Assembly: GCA_934229785.1 (NCBI GenBank)
Contig: CAKQEA010000001.1
Coordinates: 124,001 to 188,000 of the forward strand
Direction of reading: 5' to 3'
DNA length: 64,000 bases
Source: an uncultured Anaeroplasmataceae bacterium
Lineage (GTDB): Bacteria > Bacillota_I > Bacilli_A > Acholeplasmatales > Anaeroplasmataceae
This document shows positions 37,615 through 46,709 of the stretch, piece by piece (position 1 is the stretch's first letter; each line of letters starts with the position of its first letter). Below the pieces are notes generated by a model. It did no database searches and had not been told where the DNA came from. It saw only the letters and a program-made list of their open reading frames with translations. Made by a program: the position numbers and the translations under genes.

Positions 37615-37643
37615 TTGACAATATTGAAACTCGGAAATATAAT
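37615..37643 (+). promoter_or_regulatory. Perfect consensus promoter of the giant LRR lipoprotein
   Basis: TTGACA (37615-37620), exactly 17 bases, TATAAT (37638-37643). Both hexamers match the sigma-70/sigma-A consensus fully. The expected leader is about 57 bases before ATG 37707. Confidence 0.88.
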
Positions 37644-37706
37644 TACATTGTAGTTTATTTTTGGTTTTATACCTAGAAAATTAAAGACAAAAAGGTGGGG
37701 GAGAAA

Positions 37707-40700
37707 ATGAATAAAACAAAAAAAACTATTGGAAAAATTGTTTTAGCAAGTTTGTCTATATTTGCAGCATCAACAACTACAGTTAATTTGACAAGCTGCA
37801 AAAAGAATGATACACCAGTTTTTGAAAACCAAGGAGAGGTTGGTAACTATTATACATTAGATGGAAATACTGTGTATTTTGATAATAATGTAGTTACTCT
37901 TAAAATTGGTAGTGATCAGTATAATGGTGAGTATAAATTTGATAAAAATGTCTTTACAATACGCTTTGATGGTGATGTTGACTCTATCATAGCTGATTAT
38001 AAAGAAAATTACATTGAATTTACCTATTCAGGAGTAAAATATAAATTTTACAAGGATATAGATTATACTGTTTCTTTTAATACTGATGGTGGTTCTGTAG
38101 TATCTAATGCTACAATCAAAAATGGTTTTAAAGTAACAGCTCCAAATTCAAATCCAACAAAAAATGGATATGTATTTTTAGGTTGGTATAAGGATGCTGA
38201 TTATAAGCAAAAATATGACTTTAATTCAGAAGTTACATCCAATACGACAATTTATGCATTGTTTAAAGAAAATACTAATCCTAGAGAAGAATTTACTGTT
38301 AATTTTGAATCTAATGTTGAAGAATTAAAGTTTGAATCAGTAGTGACCTATGAAAAGAAAGTAGTAAATTTACCTAATGTTTCTGTAGAAGGTAAAAAGT
38401 TTTTAGGTTGGTGGGTATCTGATTATAATGATTCTAATAGATTGACATATAAGTATGATGAATCAATGGAGTTAAATCAAAACACAACTTTATTTGCAAT
38501 ATATGAGGATCAAGCACCTAAAGTATCTGTTAATTCATCAAAAATATCTTGGAATTCTTTAGGATTAATGAAGGATTATTCTATTAATATTAAGAATCTA
38601 GATGGTGATTCTAACGATCCTATTTTCTCTAAAAAAATATCAACTGTTGAACAAAGCTTTGATTTTGCATCATTGCCAGCTGGTGATTATTTAGTTGAAG
38701 TTACATGTGGTAATTATACAGGAAAAGCTTATTTTGCTAATAAGAAATTGCCTGTTGTTAATTTATATGTAGATGATTTTAAATTATCATGGAATAAGGC
38801 TTTTGATGCAACAAATTATACAATTGAAGTTGATTGCGGTAATGAGTATTATAATGTTAAACCTACAAGCTTAGGTGATGTGTATGAATATGATTTTGAA
38901 AAAATTCCTATGTCTGCAAATGGTATAAAGTTTACACTTTATGCTGAGGCTGAGGGATACATTCAATCAAAGGCAACTTATATCTTGACAAGAGTACTTG
39001 ATGCTCCACAGTTAACATATGATAAATCAACTGAAACAATTAAATGGAGTAAAATTGACAATGCTTCAAAATATAAGGTTACTGTTGTTACAGAAGATGA
39101 TACCTTTAATTATTATGTAACAGATACTTCATTCTCCTTAGCAGAATTTACAGGAAGCATTAATTATACAGTTTCTGGTTATTCAGATGGTTATTATGCA
39201 AATTCATCAACTGGAACTGAGACAAAAACTACTTTATCTACACCAGGAAATATTAGTCTTGTTGAGGATGGCTATAAGATTTCATGGTCAAATGTTAAAA
39301 ATGCAAAGGGCTATTATGTTGTAATTAATGATGGTGAGCCTAAATTTGTTACTGATAATTTCTATGAATTAACTGAAGAGGAAAAACAAATTTCTAATTT
39401 AAAGGTTAAAATTCAAGCTGTTGCTGAAGATACTTCAAATAACTCTTATTATTCAAATATTGTTGAGTTTAACAATTCTTTAATTAATTATTTAGTATTT
39501 AATGAAGGGGAATTGTCTTGGAATCCTATTCTTGGTGTAACAAAATATGTTGTTATAGTTGATGATACTGATAAATATTTTGTTAACACTAATAGCTGTA
39601 AATTAAAACTTTCAACAGGACATCATACTTATAAGGTTGCAGCTTGTTCTAGTGATGAATCTTATGATGAAAGTAAGCTATTTAAATATGAAAATGATGT
39701 TTTCAATATGTATTTTGAAACAAATATTGATGATAAGGAACTTGATAATGTTTCATATGAATATGGTAATGTAATTGACTTACCTTCTATTGAATACCCT
39801 GGTTATACATTTACTGGTTGGTTTAAAGAAAAAGGAAATATTACAACAAATGAATTTAATTCATCAATTTATGATTTTAAAGAAGATGTAACTATTTATG
39901 CTGGATGGACTCCTAAATCTTATTCTATTAGCCTTGAGTATGGAATTTATGGTGAAGGAGATAAGACAAGCGCACAGGTACTATTTGGAACAAAATTTGA
40001 ATTGCCAGTACCAAAAAATTCTGATAACTATAAAGTGTTTATGGGATGGTATTCAGAGCTTAATGGACAAGGAATTAAATATTCTGATGAAAATGGATTA
40101 TCTCTTAATTCTTGGAATGATTATAAGAATATTACTTTATATGCGTGCTATGCTGATGTATTTGAATATGAATTGATTGATAATGGCGAAGCATATTCTA
40201 TTAAAAAAGGATTTGCACTTACTGATTCTAATTTAAGTAAAAATATTAAAGAAATTACAATTCCTGTTAAATATAATGATAAATATATTACAACAATTGA
40301 AACTGCTGCTTTTGCTGATTGTACAAATTTAGTTGTTATTAATATTCCTGATACAATTAAAAATATTGAGGTAGGAAAAGAGGGCCCAACAGCTTCTCAA
40401 AATTGTTTTAAGAGCTGTAGAAGCCTTCAAAGTGTAAACATTTATACTACTGGTGAAGTTAAGGAAGAGGATATCAAATATTTTTCAATTGATGGTGTTT
40501 TAATTTACAATAATGATTATAATGGTGTGGAATTAGCCTATTTCCCTTACTATACAAGAACTGGTATATATACAATTCCAGATAAGGTAACTACAATTCC
40601 ACAAATGGCATTTAAAGATTGTGATAGTTTAACTGAAATAGTTGTTCCTTATAGTGTTACTCAGATTGATACTCAAGCATTCTCAGGTTGCGCAAAACTA

Positions 40701-43700
40701 GAAAAAGTTACATTCACATTCCTTTCTGAAGAAGATGCTAACGAGGAAAATGAATTAAATATAGCTAGTAAGGCATTTTATTCTAATAGTAAATTAGTTA
40801 GATTGGATTTGCCAGCTAGACTTAGTAATTTTGATTCGGATATTATTCAATCATGTAATTATCTTGAAGAAATTAATATTTTTGGAAATCATCCAAATAA
40901 AAAATACAAATCAGAAAATGGTGTTGTTTTAACGCTTAATGGTTCTGAATTGCTTTATTGTCCTGTTGGAAAAACTGGAGAATATGAGGTTGGTAATAGT
41001 GTAAAAGCAATTAAGTACCATGCATTTATGGGTTGTAATAAATTAACTAAAGTTACTATTGGTTCAAATGTTACAATTATTGATAAAGAAGCTTTTAAGT
41101 CTTGTTCAAAGCTTGAAGAGCTTGTATTTAAGGGAACTTCTACTGATCAAGATTTAATTATATCTACAGGAGCATTTTATGGTTGTTCATCATTAACTGA
41201 GTTAACTTTACCAGAAAATTTAAAAACACTTGAGGTTAACGCTTTTGGAGGAACAAGTAAACTTGAAACTGTACATTTAAATTCAGTTCGAGAAATTGTT
41301 TTTGATAATAATGCTTTTGGTACTACAGCTACATCACCTGTATTTTATGTTAAACATTTAACTCTTTCAAAAACAGTTCAAGAATTCGAGATTACAGGTG
41401 TATTTGGTACAAAGCTTGAAGATGTTACTGTAGAAGAAGGAAATGAGTATTATAAATCAGTTGATGGTGTTTTATATAATAGTGCTGTAACAAAGGTAGT
41501 ATATTATCCAACTGATAGGGAAGGAGATTATGATTTACCTAGTACAATTGTAGAGATTGGTGCAAGAGTATTCCAATCAAAACCAGGTATAACATCAATT
41601 ACATTCCCTAGTAGTCTTAAATCTATTGGTGAAGGTGCATTTAAATCTTGTTCAAAGCTTACATCAATAACATTTGTAGATGGTGGAGAAGAAGAGCTTG
41701 TTATTGGAAATGAAGCATTTGCTAGTTGTTCAAATTTAACAAATGTTGTATTACCAAATAGATTAGTTTCAATTGGTGATTCTGCTTTTACAAGTTGTAA
41801 ATCAATTGTTTCACTTACAATTCCAGATAGCGTTCAAACAATTGGAGAATTTGCATTTAGATATAATTCAAAATTGGAAACAATTAATCTTCCTAAAAAT
41901 TTAATTGCATTAGGTGAGTCAAAGCTATCTTATGAATCATTAACTAGAACTCATGCTTTCCAAGGCTGTAGTGAATTGAAAAACATTTATATTAGTGAAG
42001 AAAACACTAATTATGTGACTGTTGATGGTATTTTATATAAAAAAATATATGGAAATAGTGATAATTCAGCTAATGAATTTTTAGGACTTTCTCTAATTGT
42101 ATTACCTGCAGGTATTTCAGGTGAGGTTGTGTTCCCTAAAGATTTAATTCAAATTGGTGATCAAATAATGAATGATAGCCAAGTAACTTCAATTAAATTC
42201 GCAGGAAATGGAGAAAAGGAAATTGTATTTGGAAATTACACATTCTATTCTTGTAAGCAATTACAATCTATTGAATTACCACAAGGATTAAAGACAATCC
42301 CTCAAAATTGTTTTTATCAGTGTGAATCATTAACATCAATTGTTATTCCTAAAACTGTCACATTAATTATGGATAGAGCCTTTAATTATTGTAAAAATAT
42401 TGAAAGCATCGAGTTTGAAGAAGGCGGAACAGAAGATTTAGAGTTTGCTGATGGATATAAATCATCTGGCTCAGGTTATAGTCAATATCAGGGCTTCTTA
42501 TATAATAATCACAAGGTTAAATCTTTGGTATTACCACAAAGAACTAAGAAAATTGGTAATTATGCTTTTGCAGCATACTATAGTTCATCATATTCATCAG
42601 ATTATAGTTCTGCATTAGAATCAATTGTTATTCCTTCTAATGTAAATTACATTGGTAAAAATGCATTCTATTATAGTAAAAATTTAAGTAATGTAGAGTT
42701 TAGTGGAGAATTTAGTGAGTTAACACTTGATGATTATTGCTTTTCTTATACTAGCATTGTTAATATTAGTATTCCAAATAATACAATAAAATTGGGTAAT
42801 TATGTATTCTCTAGTTGTGCAAATATGGAATCTATTGTAATACCAGCTACAGTTAAGAGTCTTGGTAATGGCGTATTTAATAATTTGAAGAAATTAACAA
42901 GCGTAACATTTGAAGAAAATTCTGTTTTAGAGACAATAGGCTATAGTGCTTTTGCATCTACAGCTATTTCAAGTATTACTATTCCTAAGACTGTTGTTGA
43001 AATTGGCTATCAAGCATTTTCTGGTTGTGCAAATTTAAAGAATGTTGAATTTGAAAATGGAAAAACAGAAGAAGGCTGTAGTTTAAAGACAATTGGTTAT
43101 AAAGCTTTCGCAAATACTGGATTAGAGAAGTTTGAATTCCCTTATTGTGGTAAGGATGAAAAGGGTGGTATTAATAAATTGACAATTGGTAATGCTACTA
43201 ATGTTAATTTATTTGAAGGCTCTAAGAATTTAAGTGAAGTATATTTATCTGAGGCAATTGTAAGTATTGATAAATTGTTTATTAAATGCCCAGGATTGAC
43301 TAAAATAACTATTTCTGAAAATAGTGAAAATTTTAAAACTGATGAAACTGCACCAATAATTTATAATATAAATAGTACTGCCATTCAGTATATTTATGGT
43401 CGAGTAGAAAATATTTCAATTCCTGATGGTATTGAAGAAATTGGATCATATGCTTTTGCAGGACAAACAGACATCAAGACTTTAAAATTCCCAAAAACTT
43501 TAAAGACAATTGGAGAATATGCCTTCCAAAATTGTATTGGTGTAGAAGAGGTTGTTTTTGCAGAGGGTAGTGTTATAACTGAAATTGGCAACTATGCATT
43601 TTATAATTGTAATAAATTAAAATCAATTACATTGCCTAATAGTATAACAGAAATTAATGAAGGTACTTTTATTGGTTGTACATCTTTAAATACTGTTAAA

Positions 43701-46661
43701 TTCCCAAAAAATCTAAAAACAATTGGAAAGAGTGCTTTTGCTCAAACAAGGGCGTTACAAGAAGTAACCTTCCCTGATTCACTTGTAGAAATTGGACAAT
43801 ATGGCTTTAGTGGATCTGGACTTACAAGTGTTAATTTTAATGAAGGATTAACGACTTTAGGTCAAGAATCTTTTGAAGATTGTTTGAGTTTAACAAGTGT
43901 TGTAATTCCTAATACTATAACAACATTTAAAAACTATATTTTTAGAAGATGCTATGCATTAACTAGCGTTACATTACCTGATAATTTAACAACATTAGGT
44001 CAGGGAATGTTCTCAAATTGTACAGCTTTACAGACAATTACATTGCCTAGTAGTCTTACTTCATTGCCAAATGATTTCATGGAAAAGTGTACTTCATTAA
44101 AGACTATCAAAATCCCTAATGTTACAAGTATTGGTAATTATGCGTTTGATGGTTGTACATCACTTTTAAATGTAGATTTTGCTGATGTTGACAAGCTTAC
44201 ATCTTTTGGAACATATGTATTTAGAAATTGTAGCTCATTAAATAATGTAGTATTACCTAGTAGTGTAACTACTATTGGTAATTATGCATTCCAAGCTTCA
44301 GGTTTAACAGAAATTGTTATTCCAGCTTCTGTTAAAAAATTAGGAACAACTACTACAACTGGCTCTGTTTTTGCAGATTGTAATTCTTTAGTAAGTGTTA
44401 CATTGCCAGAATCTTTAACAACAATTTATGGCTCTGTGTTTGAAAATTGTACTGCATTAACTGAAATTACAATCCCTTCTAGTGTAACTATTTTAGGAAA
44501 TAAAGTATTTAAAGGCTGTACGTCATTAACAAAAGCAGAAATAAAAGGCGCTATTAAAACTTGTGGTACATATTTATTTGCTGAATGTAGTTCATTAACT
44601 GATGTTACAATTAATGCAAAGAGTACTAAAACAGGATCTTATATGTTCCAAAAATGTACATCTTTAACTAATGTTGTTTTACCAACTAGTCTTGCATCAT
44701 CAGGATTAAGTACTTATTTATTTGATGGTTGTACATCACTTGAAAGTATTGAAATTCCATCAAGTGTTACTCAAATTCCAAGTTATTTTGCTAGAAATTG
44801 TAGTATGCTAAAAAATGTAGTTGTAAAAGGTAAAATTACTTCTATTGGTTCATATGCCTTTAATGGTTGCTCATTATTAGAAAATATTGATTTGACTGCT
44901 GCAATTACAGCTAACTCATTAAAAACATTAAATACATACGCATTCCAGAAATGTAGTTCTTTAAAGTCTATTAATATTCCAAATGTTACTACTGTTAGTA
45001 ATTATGCCTTTGATGGATGTACATCATTATCTAGTGTTACACTTAAGGCTGCAACAACAATTGGTTCTTATGCATTTAGAGACTGTACAGCATTAAAAAC
45101 TATTTCTTTACCGGAGACAGTTACAAAGCTAGATATTGGTTGTTTTATGGATTCTGGACTTGCATCTATTACAATTCCAGCAAAGGTTTCAACAATTAAT
45201 GGCGCTGCGTTTAATGGTTGTAAAAATTTATCAGTTACAAATAATGCAGAATTCTTTGTTGCAAAGAATAATGCGATTGCAACAAACACTGGCGAATTGA
45301 TTACAATATTTAACTTAAATAGTGATGAATATGAAATTTCATCAGATATTGTTTCATTTGATACATATGTATTTACGGGTGTTAAAGGATTAAGAAAGAT
45401 TATTATTCCTTCATCTGTTACTGCCATTTCATCATATGCATTCCAAAATTGTGGAGATCTTGAAGAGGTTGTATTGCCTGAAACATTAACTAAAATTGGT
45501 TCATATGCCTTTAATGAATGCTTAAAGCTTAATAAAATTAATTTCCCAAGCTCTCTTGAAGAAATTAATGCATTTGCATTTGAAAATACTGCTTTAACTG
45601 AAGTTATTTTACCTGAGGGTTTAACTACATTAGGTAATGGTGTATTTAAAGATTGTAAGAATATTGAAAGAGTATATCTTCCAGGAACAATTACATCATT
45701 GGCCACATCAAGCGCTAGTGGAGGTTTATTTAATGGATGTATTTCTCTTACAAGTGTTGAATTTGGTGAGGGCTACTCTATGTTAGCTTCATATATGTTT
45801 GCAAATTGTTCTTCATTAGAAACAATTGTATTGCCACAAAGTGCAAGCGAAAAATTTGATACATCAACTTATATGTTTATGAATTGTACAAAATTAAATA
45901 GTGTTGTTTTACCAAGTGATTGTACAATTATTCCTACTTATGCATTTTCTGGTTGTTCAGAATTAGCAAACATTATCGTTCCTGATTCTGTTGTAACTAT
46001 TGATTCAAGTGCATTTGCAAATAGTGGTTTAACTTCTATTAAATTTAGTAGTGTAACAAAATTGGGTTCATCAGTATTCGCTGAATGTCAAAATCTTGTT
46101 TCTGTAGAATTACCAGGAACTATAACAAGTATTAGTAGTAATGTATTTAAAAATTGTACTAAGCTTAAGAATGTTATTTTACATGAAGGTATGACTGTAA
46201 CGGGAAACTCAATGTTCCTAGGCTGTTCTTCACTTGAAAGTATTGAAATACCATCAACAGTTTTAAGTATAAATGGTTATATGTTCCAAGATTGTGAGAA
46301 TCTAACAGAGGTTATTTTACACGAAGGCTTAAATGAAATTAGTTATATGTCTTTCTATAATGATTCTAAATTATCAAAAATTAATCTTCCAAGTACACTT
46401 ACAAAGATTTATTATGGATCTTTCTATAATTGTACATCTATAAAGAAATTATTAATTCCTGAAGGATGTAGTTTAACACAAATGTCTTCTGCAGAAAAAT
46501 CTTTATTTGGTAATTGGACTAGTGATCAAATTGTATGTACTAAGGATTCAATCTATGATATTACTGGCTCATGGGGCGAGGCATGCTCATATTCAAACTA
46601 TTATGGATATTGGTCAAATACTAACGCAACATTTATATTTGATTATAGTGAAGAAAATTAA
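37707..46661 (+). CDS. Giant (2984-residue) BspA-LRR / InlB-repeat / Fn3-like lipoprotein
   Basis: Largest protein of the window. The signal peptide has lipobox LTSC. Residues ~40-115 resemble one unit of the beta-repeat in the 15849 lipoprotein. InlB B-repeats are at ~118-190 and ~195-270 (KNGYVFLGWYKD, GKKFLGWW). About five Fn3-like units (270-665) follow, each with a motif like ISWNSLG or LSWNKAF. Two more InlB repeats come next (~670-820), then LRR_5 units from ~845 to ~2920 and a short tail. No helix or LPXTG is seen at the C-terminus. The start is ATG 37707 with AAAGGTGGGGG ahead. Likely a lipid-anchored adhesin; ligand unknown. Confidence 0.87.
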   Translation: MNKTKKTIGKIVLASLSIFAASTTTVNLTSCKKNDTPVFENQGEVGNYYTLDGNTVYFDNNVVTLKIGSDQYNGEYKFDKNVFTIRFDGDVDSIIADYKENYIEFTYSGVKYKFYKDIDYTVSFNTDGGSVVSNATIKNGFKVTAPNSNPTKNGYVFLGWYKDADYKQKYDFNSEVTSNTTIYALFKENTNPREEFTVNFESNVEELKFESVVTYEKKVVNLPNVSVEGKKFLGWWVSDYNDSNRLTYKYDESMELNQNTTLFAIYEDQAPKVSVNSSKISWNSLGLMKDYSINIKNLDGDSNDPIFSKKISTVEQSFDFASLPAGDYLVEVTCGNYTGKAYFANKKLPVVNLYVDDFKLSWNKAFDATNYTIEVDCGNEYYNVKPTSLGDVYEYDFEKIPMSANGIKFTLYAEAEGYIQSKATYILTRVLDAPQLTYDKSTETIKWSKIDNASKYKVTVVTEDDTFNYYVTDTSFSLAEFTGSINYTVSGYSDGYYANSSTGTETKTTLSTPGNISLVEDGYKISWSNVKNAKGYYVVINDGEPKFVTDNFYELTEEEKQISNLKVKIQAVAEDTSNNSYYSNIVEFNNSLINYLVFNEGELSWNPILGVTKYVVIVDDTDKYFVNTNSCKLKLSTGHHTYKVAACSSDESYDESKLFKYENDVFNMYFETNIDDKELDNVSYEYGNVIDLPSIEYPGYTFTGWFKEKGNITTNEFNSSIYDFKEDVTIYAGWTPKSYSISLEYGIYGEGDKTSAQVLFGTKFELPVPKNSDNYKVFMGWYSELNGQGIKYSDENGLSLNSWNDYKNITLYACYADVFEYELIDNGEAYSIKKGFALTDSNLSKNIKEITIPVKYNDKYITTIETAAFADCTNLVVINIPDTIKNIEVGKEGPTASQNCFKSCRSLQSVNIYTTGEVKEEDIKYFSIDGVLIYNNDYNGVELAYFPYYTRTGIYTIPDKVTTIPQMAFKDCDSLTEIVVPYSVTQIDTQAFSGCAKLEKVTFTFLSEEDANEENELNIASKAFYSNSKLVRLDLPARLSNFDSDIIQSCNYLEEINIFGNHPNKKYKSENGVVLTLNGSELLYCPVGKTGEYEVGNSVKAIKYHAFMGCNKLTKVTIGSNVTIIDKEAFKSCSKLEELVFKGTSTDQDLIISTGAFYGCSSLTELTLPENLKTLEVNAFGGTSKLETVHLNSVREIVFDNNAFGTTATSPVFYVKHLTLSKTVQEFEITGVFGTKLEDVTVEEGNEYYKSVDGVLYNSAVTKVVYYPTDREGDYDLPSTIVEIGARVFQSKPGITSITFPSSLKSIGEGAFKSCSKLTSITFVDGGEEELVIGNEAFASCSNLTNVVLPNRLVSIGDSAFTSCKSIVSLTIPDSVQTIGEFAFRYNSKLETINLPKNLIALGESKLSYESLTRTHAFQGCSELKNIYISEENTNYVTVDGILYKKIYGNSDNSANEFLGLSLIVLPAGISGEVVFPKDLIQIGDQIMNDSQVTSIKFAGNGEKEIVFGNYTFYSCKQLQSIELPQGLKTIPQNCFYQCESLTSIVIPKTVTLIMDRAFNYCKNIESIEFEEGGTEDLEFADGYKSSGSGYSQYQGFLYNNHKVKSLVLPQRTKKIGNYAFAAYYSSSYSSDYSSALESIVIPSNVNYIGKNAFYYSKNLSNVEFSGEFSELTLDDYCFSYTSIVNISIPNNTIKLGNYVFSSCANMESIVIPATVKSLGNGVFNNLKKLTSVTFEENSVLETIGYSAFASTAISSITIPKTVVEIGYQAFSGCANLKNVEFENGKTEEGCSLKTIGYKAFANTGLEKFEFPYCGKDEKGGINKLTIGNATNVNLFEGSKNLSEVYLSEAIVSIDKLFIKCPGLTKITISENSENFKTDETAPIIYNINSTAIQYIYGRVENISIPDGIEEIGSYAFAGQTDIKTLKFPKTLKTIGEYAFQNCIGVEEVVFAEGSVITEIGNYAFYNCNKLKSITLPNSITEINEGTFIGCTSLNTVKFPKNLKTIGKSAFAQTRALQEVTFPDSLVEIGQYGFSGSGLTSVNFNEGLTTLGQESFEDCLSLTSVVIPNTITTFKNYIFRRCYALTSVTLPDNLTTLGQGMFSNCTALQTITLPSSLTSLPNDFMEKCTSLKTIKIPNVTSIGNYAFDGCTSLLNVDFADVDKLTSFGTYVFRNCSSLNNVVLPSSVTTIGNYAFQASGLTEIVIPASVKKLGTTTTTGSVFADCNSLVSVTLPESLTTIYGSVFENCTALTEITIPSSVTILGNKVFKGCTSLTKAEIKGAIKTCGTYLFAECSSLTDVTINAKSTKTGSYMFQKCTSLTNVVLPTSLASSGLSTYLFDGCTSLESIEIPSSVTQIPSYFARNCSMLKNVVVKGKITSIGSYAFNGCSLLENIDLTAAITANSLKTLNTYAFQKCSSLKSINIPNVTTVSNYAFDGCTSLSSVTLKAATTIGSYAFRDCTALKTISLPETVTKLDIGCFMDSGLASITIPAKVSTINGAAFNGCKNLSVTNNAEFFVAKNNAIATNTGELITIFNLNSDEYEISSDIVSFDTYVFTGVKGLRKIIIPSSVTAISSYAFQNCGDLEEVVLPETLTKIGSYAFNECLKLNKINFPSSLEEINAFAFENTALTEVILPEGLTTLGNGVFKDCKNIERVYLPGTITSLATSSASGGLFNGCISLTSVEFGEGYSMLASYMFANCSSLETIVLPQSASEKFDTSTYMFMNCTKLNSVVLPSDCTIIPTYAFSGCSELANIIVPDSVVTIDSSAFANSGLTSIKFSSVTKLGSSVFAECQNLVSVELPGTITSISSNVFKNCTKLKNVILHEGMTVTGNSMFLGCSSLESIEIPSTVLSINGYMFQDCENLTEVILHEGLNEISYMSFYNDSKLSKINLPSTLTKIYYGSFYNCTSIKKLLIPEGCSLTQMSSAEKSLFGNWTSDQIVCTKDSIYDITGSWGEACSYSNYYGYWSNTNATFIFDYSEEN
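40235..46470 (+). repeat. Very long LRR_5 repeat array
   Basis: Codes for ~23-residue units (consensus TIG.YAF.GCTSL..I.IPSSVT); at that period there is room for about 90 units, with several spacer blocks (for example near 40860-40990, 41400-41530 and 43140-43420). Near-identical short words such as TSLTSV and NCTSL recur at the DNA level, which makes the stretch prone to recombination and to assembly error. Confidence 0.8.
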
Positions 46662-46709
46662 TTTTATAAAAAAACGTTGAACTATAAGAAGTATTTTTGG
46701 AGGTTTAAT

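Noticed and set aside
39898..40176. 92-codon plus-strand frame inside the giant lipoprotein gene
   Set aside because: It overlaps a well-supported gene in another frame and gives a hydrophobic, non-family protein without a ribosome site.
45068..45706. 212-codon open frame on the minus strand within the giant LRR gene
   Set aside because: It mirrors the LRR-coding repeats, has no ribosome site or promoter, and its translation is the low-complexity complement of the LRR consensus. Similar antisense frames occur in the other LRR and VWA genes.
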